Of a stretch of 64,000 nt of DNA, positions 1 to 9,700 are shown in pieces. The notes under the pieces were generated by a model. It had not been told where the DNA came from and did not search any database. It saw nothing but the letters and a program-made list of their open reading frames with translations. The position numbers were made by a program, and so were the translations under genes. The stretch lies in assembly GCA_009693785.1 (NCBI GenBank), contig SHWP01000004.1, positions 1 through 64,000 on the forward strand, in the 5' to 3' direction. Position 1 is the first letter of the stretch; each line of letters begins with the position of its first letter. The stretch is from Rhodospirillaceae bacterium. GTDB taxonomy: Bacteria; Pseudomonadota; Alphaproteobacteria; Rhodospirillales; Rhodospirillaceae.

Positions 1-312
1 ATCGAGCCTGGGAGCACCGGAATCCACTTCACCCGCTGGGTGCGCCATAACTGCCCTCGATCCAACGACATAAACTGCTGATGCCTATGTCTGAATCGAT
101 GCGCGCTCCCTGGCAACTCATATGTTCATCCGGGGAATGCGGGATAAAGATTGGCGGGGCGCTGGTTGGCCGGTTAAACGCAGGAAAATTACGCTGAATG
201 TAAGTGCTATTTAATCCATTGATTTATAATAATAAAATAACAGAAAATATGACCGAACAATGCCTTAATCCGGCATACCCCGACTTACCCACATAAACGG
301 TAGATAAATGTC
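1..312. other. window edge, no supported gene
   Basis: Short open frames enter from the left edge on the plus strand (one closes at a TGA near position 81, another at a TAA near 74), so this could be the tail of a truncated gene, but neither tail has a recognisable motif. From about 180 to 310 the DNA becomes AT-rich (many TAA/AAT runs), as expected for an intergenic region. I see no clear hairpin, RNA gene or promoter here. Confidence 0.4.
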
Positions 313-531
313 TTAACGCCGCAGTGAACTCACCGGCCCCACGGCTAGGCCGCCGAGGCCGGCCACGGCAAACAACATGGCAGCCCAGTCGAAGACGACA
401 CGAAGCGTCGCATCACCATCCGGATTCCCGGCGTAAAGGTCTAAAAGCACGGCAAAAATAATGGCGACGTAGCCGAAGTATTTGGCGTTGTGCATGGCGA
501 TCCCCACCGCTGTTTCCACGAGCCTAGACAT
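313..531 (-). CDS. small two-helix membrane protein, hypothetical
   Basis: A 72-residue protein with two predicted membrane segments, about residues 18-34 (FGYVAIIFAVLLDLYAG) and 49-65 (AAMLFAVAGLGGLAVG). The charged N-terminus (MSRLVET) and the Arg-Arg end would place both termini on the same side. It stands alone, codirectional with the esterase gene that ends upstream of it; no strong Shine-Dalgarno is visible. I do not recognise a family. It is supported mainly by the coherent hydrophobic pattern, so it may be spurious. Confidence 0.45.
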   Translation of the reverse strand: MSRLVETAVGIAMHNAKYFGYVAIIFAVLLDLYAGNPDGDATLRVVFDWAAMLFAVAGLGGLAVGPVSSLRR

Positions 532-590
532 AACGCGTGGTTGAACAGACTGGTTGCAGATTGAAACCGCTTTTTACCGATTCAGAATTG

Positions 591-2087
591 TTAACGCGGT
601 GGCGCGGGATATGGGTAAATCGTCCGCGTCAGTTCGATGTCTGCGGGCTTCAGTGGGAAATAAACATTCCCCAAAATTCCCGGGTCGTTCTTGATGCGCG
701 CAGCGGCCAGTTCATCGGGGGCGCTGCCTTTTTCAACCCAGTTTTCCAAAGCCGCGATCAAATCCATGCGGGCTGGGCCTGGCCCACCCGCGCAATGGTC
801 GACACCAGGCAGCATGAACAGCCTAAAAAATTCTTGTGTCGGTCCCCGCCCGCCCATGACGCGTTCGACCATCTCGTAATAATCGACCACGGCCAGCGGC
901 GGCACCGAGTAATCGCGCCAGCCTTGATAGGCAATGAGTTTGCCGCCGCGTGCCTTGAACGCCCGCAAGTCGGGGTCGGCGGCATCGTTGAGATGACGGT
1001 TATAACCCATGCGCGGCGGATCACGGTCGAAGTCGAAATCCTCTGGCCGCCAACTTGGGCCGGGGTCTTCCGCGAAGGCGAGGAAGCGGAAAAAGTCTCC
1101 ACCGAAATAATAAAATCCTGGCTTTTGCCCATTGGCACCGATGAACACAGGCACCCATGTGGGCTCAGAGCCAAGCATTGGGGCTGCGTTATAAAGCCGC
1201 ACGCCGTTCTTATTCGTTGCACCAGAATAAATTTTGCGAACCGCGCCAATCTCCGCATCATTCAGACATTGGCTTTTGTTATGTCCTGCTTTGCATTTCA
1301 ACTCGGCCGGATCGAACGCGCACCGGCGTGGATCATCAATCAGGCCGTCTTGGTGCCCATCGATTGCATCGCATTTCTTCATCACGGCATCCGCAATCAT
1401 CGGCACCTTATCGGCGCTCATGATCGGTTCGCCGTTTTTGTCGAGATTGGCTAACGCGCTCCAGATGAGGTGCAAACCCCCGCCCGCAGACACGCCCGCC
1501 GGGGCGCCGACGATGATGCCTTCAAAGTCATCGGGGAATAGTTGTGCTGAAATCAATCCTTGGCGGCCACCGGTCGAGCAACCTTGGTAGTAGTGCCGCG
1601 ATGCGGGCTGATCATAAGCAGCGGCAATGATGGCCTTGCCCGCTTGAGCGGTGGCATGAGTGGCGCGGTAATAGAAGTCGATTTCGCCTTGCGGGTTATT
1701 GTAGGCCCACTTGGCATCGGTCGCAGTGCTCTTGTGACCCAAATCGGTGTGGACGCAAGCATGGCCACGCGCCAGCGCATCCATGCATTGCTCCATCTGA
1801 ATCAATGAGCCGCAATACCCACCGCAGCCTTGGAACATCATTTTCCCGTTCCAGTTTTTCTGCGGAAGGCGCAGTTCAAAACCGATCGAGCCCGAGATGT
1901 ACCCTTCGATCTTGCAATATGCCGGGGCCTCTGGCGTAGCCGTGACCTCCTTGGCACTGGTCAATTGTGCTGGTGCGTCGGGAATGCGGGAAAAATCGCG
2001 GCTCAATAAGTTGCTGCACTGCGCCTGATCAGCCGCTTGGGCATTGGCGCAAAGTAATAGAATGCTCAAAATCAAAAGAGTGCGCAT
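591..2087 (-). CDS. tannase/feruloyl esterase family protein, exported
   Basis: A secreted serine hydrolase of the tannase/feruloyl esterase family, which cleaves ester bonds of aromatic (gallate or ferulate-like) esters in the periplasm or outside the cell. A signal peptide (RTLLILSILLLCANAQA) precedes the mature protein. The nucleophile motif GCSTGGRQG, the acid in GWRDYSVPP and the histidine in GVDHCAGGPG form the family's Ser-Asp-His triad, and the two cysteines flanking Ser and His (GCS...DHC) are the conserved CS-D-HC disulfide. About 498 residues is normal for the family. Two start codons lie close together; the inner ATG (2087) is preferred because AGGGGA sits six bases before it. Substrate cannot be told. 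Confidence 0.9.
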   Translation of the reverse strand: MRTLLILSILLLCANAQAADQAQCSNLLSRDFSRIPDAPAQLTSAKEVTATPEAPAYCKIEGYISGSIGFELRLPQKNWNGKMMFQGCGGYCGSLIQMEQCMDALARGHACVHTDLGHKSTATDAKWAYNNPQGEIDFYYRATHATAQAGKAIIAAAYDQPASRHYYQGCSTGGRQGLISAQLFPDDFEGIIVGAPAGVSAGGGLHLIWSALANLDKNGEPIMSADKVPMIADAVMKKCDAIDGHQDGLIDDPRRCAFDPAELKCKAGHNKSQCLNDAEIGAVRKIYSGATNKNGVRLYNAAPMLGSEPTWVPVFIGANGQKPGFYYFGGDFFRFLAFAEDPGPSWRPEDFDFDRDPPRMGYNRHLNDAADPDLRAFKARGGKLIAYQGWRDYSVPPLAVVDYYEMVERVMGGRGPTQEFFRLFMLPGVDHCAGGPGPARMDLIAALENWVEKGSAPDELAAARIKNDPGILGNVYFPLKPADIELTRTIYPYPAPPR

Positions 2088-2238
2088 GGACATTCCCCTG
2101 TTGCGGTGTCATTCCAAGGCTAACATCGCGCGCGGTCAAGGGATTTGGCCGTCATGCGGGCATTAGCACCCCGCCGCCCTGCCCGGCTGACGCCAAATCC
2201 GCTAAAACCCCCATTATACCTAACCAGAGGAGACGCCC

Positions 2239-3249
2239 ATGAAAGTGTATGAAGCTGGCGCGCAGAAAGGCATCGACAGCCTGCGCCTCGTTGATCGTGC
2301 CGAGCCCAAGGCCGGCCCCGGCCAAGCTCTCGTTCGCATCAAGGCCAACTCGATCAACTACCGCGACGTCATGGTACTTCATGGCTGGTACGGGCCGCCA
2401 AAAGCTGAAACGCTGATCCCCATGAGTGACGCCGCTGGCGAAGTGGTGGCGGTAGGCGATGGTGTGACGCGCGTGAAGGCGGGCGACCGGGTTGCCATCA
2501 GCTTTTTCTCGCGTTGGGTCGATGGACCTTGGGGCCCACAATATTTCGGCAGCGATTTAGGCGGCGGCGCCGACGGCACCCTGGCCGAGATGGGTGTGTT
2601 TCCCGCCGATGCATTGGTGAAACTTCCCAGCACCTGGTCGTTCGAAGAAGGTGCTTGTTTACCTTGTGCTGGCGTGACGGCGTGGAATGTCATTGTCGAG
2701 GCTGGCCAAGCTAAGGCAGGCGATACAGTGCTGTTGATTGGTACGGGCGGCGTATCCATCTTCGGCGTGCAAATCGCCAAGGCCATCGGCGCAAAAGCAG
2801 TAATCATCTCATCGAGCGATGACAAACTCTCTCTCGCCAAAAAAATCGGGGCCGATGTAGGCATTAATTACAAAACCAATGCCGATTGGCCCAAGGCAGT
2901 GCTGGAAGCCACCGGCGGCAAAGGCGCCAATGTTGTGGTCGAGACTGCGGGGCCTGGAAATTTAGAGAAGTCGTTTGCGGCTGCAGCCTTCAACGGACGC
3001 ATTGGTTTGATTGGCGGATTTGAGCAAGCCAAAGCCCCCATCAATACCATGGGCCTGGTTGGTAAAAACCTAACCCTGCGGGGCGTCACGGTAGGCAGCC
3101 GCACCATGCAAGAACATTTGCTCGATGCGATGGTCAACAGCAACCAAAAGCCGGTAATCGATAAAGTTATCGACTTCAAAGATGCGGCAGCGGCCTACAC
3201 TCATATGAAAGGCCAAACCCATTTGGGTAAGATTGTGATTAAGCACTAG
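2239..3249 (+). CDS. MDR-family NAD(P)-dependent alcohol dehydrogenase/quinone oxidoreductase (copy 1)
   Basis: A 336-residue medium-chain dehydrogenase/reductase. The N-terminal GroES-like half (KPGPGQ-type start, NYRDVMVL, AAGEVVAVGDGV) is followed by a Rossmann half with the cofactor loop GTGGVSIFG and the stretch INYKTNADW. The cysteine and histidine ligands of zinc alcohol dehydrogenases are absent (NYRD in their place), so it is the zinc-independent quinone-oxidoreductase/enoyl-reductase type acting on an unknown carbonyl or alkene. GAGGAGA lies eight bases before the ATG. It is the first of three paralogues in the same orientation (next at 3430 and 5017). Confidence 0.88.
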   Translation: MKVYEAGAQKGIDSLRLVDRAEPKAGPGQALVRIKANSINYRDVMVLHGWYGPPKAETLIPMSDAAGEVVAVGDGVTRVKAGDRVAISFFSRWVDGPWGPQYFGSDLGGGADGTLAEMGVFPADALVKLPSTWSFEEGACLPCAGVTAWNVIVEAGQAKAGDTVLLIGTGGVSIFGVQIAKAIGAKAVIISSSDDKLSLAKKIGADVGINYKTNADWPKAVLEATGGKGANVVVETAGPGNLEKSFAAAAFNGRIGLIGGFEQAKAPINTMGLVGKNLTLRGVTVGSRTMQEHLLDAMVNSNQKPVIDKVIDFKDAAAAYTHMKGQTHLGKIVIKH

Positions 3250-3265
3250 GTGGCTAAGTAGCCCA

Positions 3266-3352
3266 TTGTCACCCCCGCACAAGCGGGGGTCCATCTTTCC
3301 AAATACTCAAATCTTGAGAATCGGACATGGATTCCCGCTTTCGCGGGAATGA
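3266..3352. repeat. REP-like pair of palindromes
   Basis: Two hairpins lie between dehydrogenase copies 1 and 2: ACCCCCGC-ACAA-GCGGGGGT at 3271-3290 and ATTCCCGC-TTTC-GCGGGAAT at 3331-3350, with a small CTCAA/TTGAG hairpin between them. The second is the GTCATTCCCGC type found dispersed in many alphaproteobacterial genomes. It may also act as a weak terminator after copy 1, though no T-run follows. Confidence 0.8.
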
Positions 3353-3429
3353 CAAATACAGCATGCTTGCGTATGGCGACTTCGTATTCGAGCGCGATTG
3401 AACGCGCCGATAATCGATGGGGTAATGGC

Positions 3430-4446
3430 ATGAAAGTCTGGGAACTCGGTGAACAAAAAGGAATCGCCTCGCTGCGCATGGTGGAACGGCCCGAACCAAA
3501 ACCAGGGCCAGGCCAAGCACTGATTCAAGTCAAAGCCACTTCGCTCAACCGCCGCGACATCAGCCTGACTGAAGGAAAGTATATGGGCGCGAAACCGCCC
3601 AACCGCATCCCGTTGTCGGATGGTGCGGGCGATGTGCTAGCCGTTGGCGACGGCGTGACCAACGTTAAAACGGGCGAGCGTGTGGTTGCCACACACTTCA
3701 CACCCTGGCTGGAAGGTGACTTCGACCCAAGCTTTTTTGGCGCAGATCTGGGCAGCACCATTGATGGCATGCTGGGCGAGCGCGTGTTGGTTCCCGCCGC
3801 TTGCTTGCTGCCAATTCCAAAGTCGCTGAGTTACGCCGAGGCGGCTTCCCTGCCTGTTGCTGCCGTGACCGCGTGGTCGGTGGTGCAAAATTTCGCCAAA
3901 ATAAAATCTGGCGACACGGTATTGGCTCTGGGCACAGGGGGCGTGTCGATTTTTGCGCTGCAGATTGCCAAAATGAATGGTGCCCACATGGCCATCACTT
4001 CGTCGTCTGACGAAAAACTTGCCCGCTGCAAGGCCTTGGGTGCTGATATTACCGTGAACTACAAAACCACACCCGATTGGGACAAAGCGATTCTTGCTGC
4101 CACGGGCGGGCGCGGCGTGAATATCGTGGTTGAAACCGGCGGCTTGGCGACACTGACCCAATCAATGGCATCTTGCGCACCCAACGGCCGCATCGGCTTG
4201 GTCGGCGGACTTGGCGGGCGCAGCGAGAGCCCGCCCAATACCGGCCCGCTCCTACTGAAAAATCTGACGCTGAAGGGTATTACCTCAGGCAGCCGCCGCA
4301 TGTTTGCCGACTTACTTAAGGCGCTTGATGCCACCAACACCAAACCCGTAATCGACAAAACATTTGCTTTCGCCGATGCCAACATGGCTTACCAATACAT
4401 GCTCGACAGCGAGTTCATCGGCAAAATCGTCATCACGCACGGATAG
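3430..4446 (+). CDS. MDR-family NAD(P)-dependent dehydrogenase (copy 2)
   Basis: A 338-residue paralogue of the flanking dehydrogenases: the start MKVWELGEQKGIASLRM matches MKVYEAGAQKGIDSLRL of copy 1. It carries NRRDISL where zinc enzymes have a ligand cysteine, LSDGAGDVLAVGDGV, the cofactor loop GTGGVSIFA and VNYKTTPDWD. The open frame extends upstream into the REP-like repeat, but alignment with the two paralogues fixes the start at ATG 3430; the local Shine-Dalgarno (GGGG) is weak. A zinc-independent oxidoreductase, substrate unknown; four bases separate its stop from the next reading frame, so it is probably cotranscribed with the exported protein that follows. Confidence 0.87.
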   Translation: MKVWELGEQKGIASLRMVERPEPKPGPGQALIQVKATSLNRRDISLTEGKYMGAKPPNRIPLSDGAGDVLAVGDGVTNVKTGERVVATHFTPWLEGDFDPSFFGADLGSTIDGMLGERVLVPAACLLPIPKSLSYAEAASLPVAAVTAWSVVQNFAKIKSGDTVLALGTGGVSIFALQIAKMNGAHMAITSSSDEKLARCKALGADITVNYKTTPDWDKAILAATGGRGVNIVVETGGLATLTQSMASCAPNGRIGLVGGLGGRSESPPNTGPLLLKNLTLKGITSGSRRMFADLLKALDATNTKPVIDKTFAFADANMAYQYMLDSEFIGKIVITHG

Positions 4447-4455
4447 GGGATGCTC

Positions 4456-4995
4456 ATGAACAGGATCGCCAAATGCGCGATTGGTTTTGCATTCCTCGCC
4501 GCGCCAGCTATCGCTATGGCACAAACGCCGTCTGCCCCCTCTCCGATCACTGTTCCTGACGAACTCAAGCACATGGCATTTCTGGCGGGTTCTTGCTGGC
4601 AAGGCCCCTTCCCCGATGGCAAAAGCATCGACTCTCATTGCTACAAGTGGTTCCAGCGAGGCCGCTACCTGCGCGAACGTCACGAGGTCATTGGATCGAA
4701 CCCGCCCTATGGCGGGGAGACGACGTTTTATTGGGATCATGACGCCAAGGCCGTGAGGTACATCTATTGGGCCAACAATGGCGGTTATGCGACGGGCTCA
4801 TCGATTATAGAAAATGGCGCTGTCAAATACCCAGACGAACGCTACATCGGACCAGATGGTGAATTTTTGGTCCGCGCGGAAATGAAACAAATTGATGATA
4901 ACAGCTATACCATGCGCGCTGACATGAAGGGCAAAGATGGCAAGTGGGTCGAATTCGTCAACGCAACATACACACGCAAACCGCTCAATTGGTAG
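4456..4995 (+). CDS. exported protein, DUF6265/DUF1579-like
   Basis: A 179-residue protein with a clear signal peptide (NRIAKCAIGFAFLAAPAIAMAQ). The mature part begins with HMAFLAGSCWQG, the motif typical of small secreted beta-barrel domains of the DUF6265/DUF1579 type, and continues with repeated Tyr/Trp strands (TTFYWDHDAKAVRYIYW). Function is unknown. The second of two in-frame ATGs (4456) is preferred because the GGGG Shine-Dalgarno abuts the first. It sits between dehydrogenase copies 2 and 3 with gaps of about 9 and 21 bases, so it is likely in the same operon and might bind or sense a related lipophilic substrate; that is inference. Confidence 0.7.
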   Translation: MNRIAKCAIGFAFLAAPAIAMAQTPSAPSPITVPDELKHMAFLAGSCWQGPFPDGKSIDSHCYKWFQRGRYLRERHEVIGSNPPYGGETTFYWDHDAKAVRYIYWANNGGYATGSSIIENGAVKYPDERYIGPDGEFLVRAEMKQIDDNSYTMRADMKGKDGKWVEFVNATYTRKPLNW

Positions 4996-5016
4996 TCACG
5001 GCTACGGGGATCACAC

Positions 5017-6027
5017 ATGAAAGCCTGGGAAATTGGCAAGCAAGACGGCATCGCCGCGTTGCGAATGGCTGAGCAAAAAGACCCCGAAACCACGCCGGGC
5101 CATGCCGTGATTAAAGTGCACGCGAGCGCGCTCAATCACCGCGACCTGATGATCATGCAAAAGAAGTATGGTGCCAACGTGCGCCCAGAAACGCGTGTGC
5201 CCCTCAGTGATGGCGCAGGCGAAGTGATTGCCATAGGCACGGGCGTGACAAACGTGAAGGTGGGTGATCGGGCCGTGGCCAACATGTTTGCTAATTGGAT
5301 CGACGGGCCCTGGGTACCGGGCCTGTTCAGCGCCGATTACGGTAACACACGTGACGGCTGGGGGGCCGAGCGGTTGTCGGCACCTGCGGCATCGCTGGCC
5401 ATAATACCCGATCATCTCAGTTGGGAAGAGGCGGCCTCAGTATCGTCAGCAGGAGTCACGGCTTGGAATAATTTGTATGTGCTGGGCCACATGAAAGCCG
5501 GAGATACGGTATTAGTGCTCGGCACCGGGGGCGTGTCCATCTGGGGCCTGCAACTGGCTAAGGCCGGTGGTGCGCGCGTGGCCATTACATCCTCATCAGA
5601 CGACAAGCTCGCTCGTTGCAAGACACTGGGTGCCGACATCACGGTCAATTACAAAACCAATCCCGACTGGGACAAGGCGATCCTTGATGCCACCGGTGGG
5701 GCGGGCGCCGATGTGATTCTGGAAACTGTCGGTACGGGCACACTCACGCGCTCGCTGAATGCAGCGGCATTTGGTGCACGTGTTGGATTGATCGGCGGTT
5801 TGGAATCCGGCCAACCGCAAATTTTCGCGCTTATCAGCAAGAATGTCATTCTGGGCGGCATCACTGTGGGCAGCGTGAAAATGCTAAAGGATATGTTGGC
5901 GTGCGTGACGGCGACTAAAATCAAACCCGTGGTCGACAAAGTGTTTGCCTTCGCCGACATGCCCAAGGCGTATCAATATCTCGATAGCGGCGAGCACATC
6001 GGCAAGGTCGTCATCAAGCACAGCTAG
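5017..6027 (+). CDS. MDR-family NAD(P)-dependent dehydrogenase (copy 3)
   Basis: A 336-residue zinc-independent MDR protein, closest in sequence to copy 2 (for example ITSSSDDKLARCKTLGADITVNYKT in both, written here only in part). Features are NHRDLMIM at the former zinc site, LSDGAGEVIAIGTGV, the Rossmann loop GTGGVSIWG and the C-terminal HIGKVVIKHS. It is the last gene of the dehydrogenase cluster and its stop codon overlaps the stop of the convergent DUF2867-like gene by four bases. Substrate unknown; tandem duplication with divergence suggests related but separate substrates. Confidence 0.87.
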   Translation: MKAWEIGKQDGIAALRMAEQKDPETTPGHAVIKVHASALNHRDLMIMQKKYGANVRPETRVPLSDGAGEVIAIGTGVTNVKVGDRAVANMFANWIDGPWVPGLFSADYGNTRDGWGAERLSAPAASLAIIPDHLSWEEAASVSSAGVTAWNNLYVLGHMKAGDTVLVLGTGGVSIWGLQLAKAGGARVAITSSSDDKLARCKTLGADITVNYKTNPDWDKAILDATGGAGADVILETVGTGTLTRSLNAAAFGARVGLIGGLESGQPQIFALISKNVILGGITVGSVKMLKDMLACVTATKIKPVVDKVFAFADMPKAYQYLDSGEHIGKVVIKHS

Positions 6028-6609
6028 TTGGCTTCAGCGCGCCGCTTGATAATCCGTAGCATGTCGCGGCGGATTGCGCCCGACGGTAACCGGATGATCA
6101 GCCAGTACATCGTGAACCAGCGTTTTGTTTTGGCGTCACAACACTGCACGCGCGTTTCTGTGTCGACGCGGCAACGCCCGCCGCCAAGGTCCGTCACACT
6201 AAAACCCCACGCCAGTTTAAAGCCGGGGCCCTGATAGGCCGTGAAATCTTCAGCGCTCCATTCACGCCGCGCCACACCGCCGACTAGACCGCGCACTAAG
6301 TCTTGGGGCGATTCGCGAAAAAGCGGAATAAAATCGCGCACGCTCATGGGCCGGTTGGGAACATTCTTGACAAACAAACGCGCCGGAATGCGCCACACAG
6401 CCATCAACCCGCGCGATGTCAGAGTCTGTTAGGTCGACAGACTCAACGGCTGCAAAGGTGCGTTCTGGGTCCGCAGCCACCACGCTCCGGTGGCGTTCGA
6501 CGAACTGATAACTCGGCAGTAAGCGGTCAAGCACCGAGATCATGGGTGTTGCACCCGGCATAAGGGGTGCCGGAAAGCGCTGCAGTGCCTTAATTTCTTC
6601 ATGAATCAC
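6024..6609 (-). pseudogene. DUF2867-like protein, single-base frameshift
   Basis: Two overlapping minus-strand frames join into one protein of about 190 residues. The N-terminal part (starting GTG at 6609) has HRSVVAADPERTFAAVESVDLTDSDIAR, of which the motif pattern resembles DUF2867/SRPBCC-like domains; the second part (AVWRIPARLF, FRESPQDLVRGLVGG) continues it. Removing one C from the run at 6408-6410 gives a seamless DSDIAR-LMAVWRIP junction. So either the gene carries a one-base insertion or the sequence has a homopolymer error. Family name is tentative; the broken frame is read directly. Confidence 0.6.
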
Positions 6610-6673
6610 ATTAACTTAAGGGGTGGCCAAGGGGCTAGGATAGCACGCCAACCCTTGACGCCGGGCTGCTGAT

Positions 6674-6713
6674 CGGACACGAACGCTGTCCGGTCTGGCG
6701 GGGGGTCCCCGCC
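6674..6713 (+). promoter_or_regulatory. two hairpins in the 5' leader of the autotransporter gene
   Basis: CGGACA/TGTCCG (6674-6692, 7-base loop) is followed at once by GGCGGGG-GGT-CCCCGCC (6697-6713). The second ends 12 bases before the GGATGGGAG Shine-Dalgarno. No T-run follows, so they are not a classic terminator; they could shield the ribosome site or stabilise the transcript. Function is inference. Confidence 0.5.
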
Positions 6714-6737
6714 CGTCTTGAGGATGGGAGATTTTTC

Positions 6738-9700
6738 TTGGTTTTGCGCCCTTTTTACACCCCCTATCGCGGCCCCATCCGGCCCTCATTGCTGACCTGC
6801 TTGGCTGCCACCACCGCGCTGTGTTTGCCTGTCGTGCTGTCTCAGGGCGCGCTGGCTGGCCCTGTGACCATTAGCCGTTCAACCAATGCTGCCTTGCGCA
6901 CATCAACCGGCGACGGCCAAGGCCCCGGCAACATAACCATCGATGGCGACGGCAGCATTACCGTGTCCACCGGCGTGCCCCTGACTGTGGACAGCGACAA
7001 CGACGTCAGCGTTAACGGCACATTACACAATGATCAGAAAACCGCTGCGACGGGCTTATTGGTCAACACCAACGATAGCGCTGGGACGGGCCGCACCATC
7101 ACGACGAATATCACCCTTGGCGGCCTGATCAATGTTCCTGGCCCCGATAGCAGCGACACCAACTCCGCCAACAATGTCGGGCTACGCTTCAGCGGTACCG
7201 GCACCATGAAAGGCTCATTCACCGCCACGGCAGCAGGTAGCCAAATTTCGGTGGGCGGACGCGATGCCATCGGCATTGCCATCGACAGCATTATTGATGG
7301 CTCGGTGAATGCCGGTAGCGCTGTCACCCTGAACAACGGTGGCGGCTTTGGCATTCGGTCGACGCGTGCCGTCACTGGAAATTTCACGATTGGCGGAAAT
7401 ATTTCTGCCGCGGGGCAAGATTCGATTGGCGTGCTGCTGGGTGGCGGTATTGGAGGAGCCCTAACGTTTACCTCCGGCGTTTCCACAGGCTCTCAGGCCT
7501 TCTTCGATCAAAATAACCGCCGCGTCGAAGCGGTTACGGGCGGACCGGCCTTCTGGATATCAAGCGGTGTCGGGCAAGGCGTGCTGCTGGAAGGCAATCA
7601 ATTCACCTCGGCGCGCGAACAAACCGAAAACGTTCCCACGGACACCGCAACCGATTCCATTATAGCCGCTGAAGGCACCAACTTTGGTGCGTTACGGATT
7701 AGTCAAAACAGCGCTGCAGGAAACGGCGCCATCACCATCGGCCTGCGCCAAAATGGCGATGGCGACAGTTTGACCATGCGTGGCCGGGTGCAAACCTCGA
7801 CCTCGCGCAATGGCGTGGCAACCACTGCCATGGTCATTACTGGCACAAGCGCCACACAACGCACCGTACTGGTGGGTGGCATTCGTAACGCTGGTGGTAA
7901 CATCGATGCCGTCAGTTCCGATGCCACGGCCACGGGCTTGACCATCGGCGACTTTGCTAGCGTCCCCTACCTTATTAACACCGGCGATTTTCAGGTACGC
8001 GCCGCGGATTCCACCGAAAGCACGATTGGCGCGCCAGGGAGCGGCGGCGGCAACGCCATCGGCATCTCGGTCGCAGCGACGAGCGTGTTTAACTCACTGA
8101 TCAACACTGGCACCTTTTCGGTGGATGCACGTGGCAAAACATTCTCCGCTTCGGCTTTGATCGATAACTCGGGCACCCTCACCTATTTCGAGAACACCGG
8201 CACTTACCAGGCCGCTATCCGCGCGGGCTCTACGGGACGTGCGTTCGCCGCCGACCTCAGCCGGTCGCAACGCAACATCGACTTTCGCAACAGTGGAACG
8301 CTACGCGGTGACGTGACATTCGGGTCGGGTAACGACAGCTTCCTGTCGACCGGCGGCACTGTGACTGGCAATTATTCGTTTGGCGCGGGCAATGACACCG
8401 TGACCATCCGCAAGACAACATTCATCGGAGACATCGACTTAGGTACGGGTAATCATTCGGTTGTCATCGATACGCAAAGTAAATTCACCGGCGGCATTGC
8501 GCGGGGTGCTGGCACGAACAATGTGACGATCAGCAATTCTGATATCGTCATTACCGGGGGGCGGCGCATCGACGCCACCACGGCCAGCATTACCGGAACA
8601 TCCACATTAGACATCGCCATCGACGGCCAAAATGCGGCCCGCCCGCTGATCGAGGCCACAGGCCGGATCGTCATTGACCCCACCGTTAAGCTCACCACAC
8701 GCCTGGTGGGCTTAGTCACGCGAAGCTCGACGGTTACGATCATCAGCGCAGGCGATTTGCAGCTGGGCATTCCCATTGGGCAATTGGCCACTGCCTCGAC
8801 GTCCTACATTTACGGTTTTCAATACCGCATTGCTCCAACCAACCGGAACCAATTGTTGCTCGACGTCACCCGGCGCACAGCCACTCAGTTAGGTCTTGGC
8901 CCCAACATGGGTACGACATACGAAAGCTCGCTCGCTGCCCTGGCAACCGACAGCGAACTGTTCACCGAAATTGCCGACACCACCACAAAGGTGGCATTCG
9001 AAACTGCCGTGCAACAGCTGATGCCCGATGCCAGCGATGCAGCGCTGTACTCGGCGCTGCGCACCCAAAATTTGGCGTACGGCGTGATCCGCAACCGGTT
9101 AGGCAGTATTCCGCGCACCACTGGCCCATCGACAGGCACCGATTACTCGTCGTTCTGGGTGCAGCAGTTGGGATCTTACGGCAAGCGCGACGCCGAGGCC
9201 GAACAACCAGGCTACACGATGTATACGGTGGGTATTGCCACGGGCGCGGATGCGCAATTCACGCAATCCCTCAAGGGCGGCATGAGCATTTCGCAAGTGT
9301 GGAGCCTGCCCGACGAGAAGACCACCAACGACCGTCCGATGCGTATTTCATCTACGCAGGTCGATCTTTATGGCCGTCACCAAACCGGCCGGTCCTTCAC
9401 TCAAGCTATTTTCGGTGGATCATACGATACCTACCGCGCCGAACGTCGCGTGGTGATTGGCGGCCTGACGCGCGAGCCCAAAGGCAATTGGAAAGGCTAT
9501 CACATGGGCGGTGCCATCGACACCGGCACGCAAATCCGCCTTTCAGATTTGCGCCTTACGCCCTACTTGCGTGGATCGTACATGCGCACCCGCGAGAACG
9601 CCTATACCGAAACGGCTGGCGGTAATGGTGTCAATCTGGCTTACGACGCGCGCACGCAAGACTCGATGCGCGCGGGCGCCGGGTTGGTGGCGCAGCAGCG

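Noticed and set aside
537-1454. A 305-codon plus-strand frame opposite the esterase gene
   Set aside because: It is the antisense of the tannase-family gene, whose signal peptide, triad and length are clear; the plus-strand protein has no recognisable fold.
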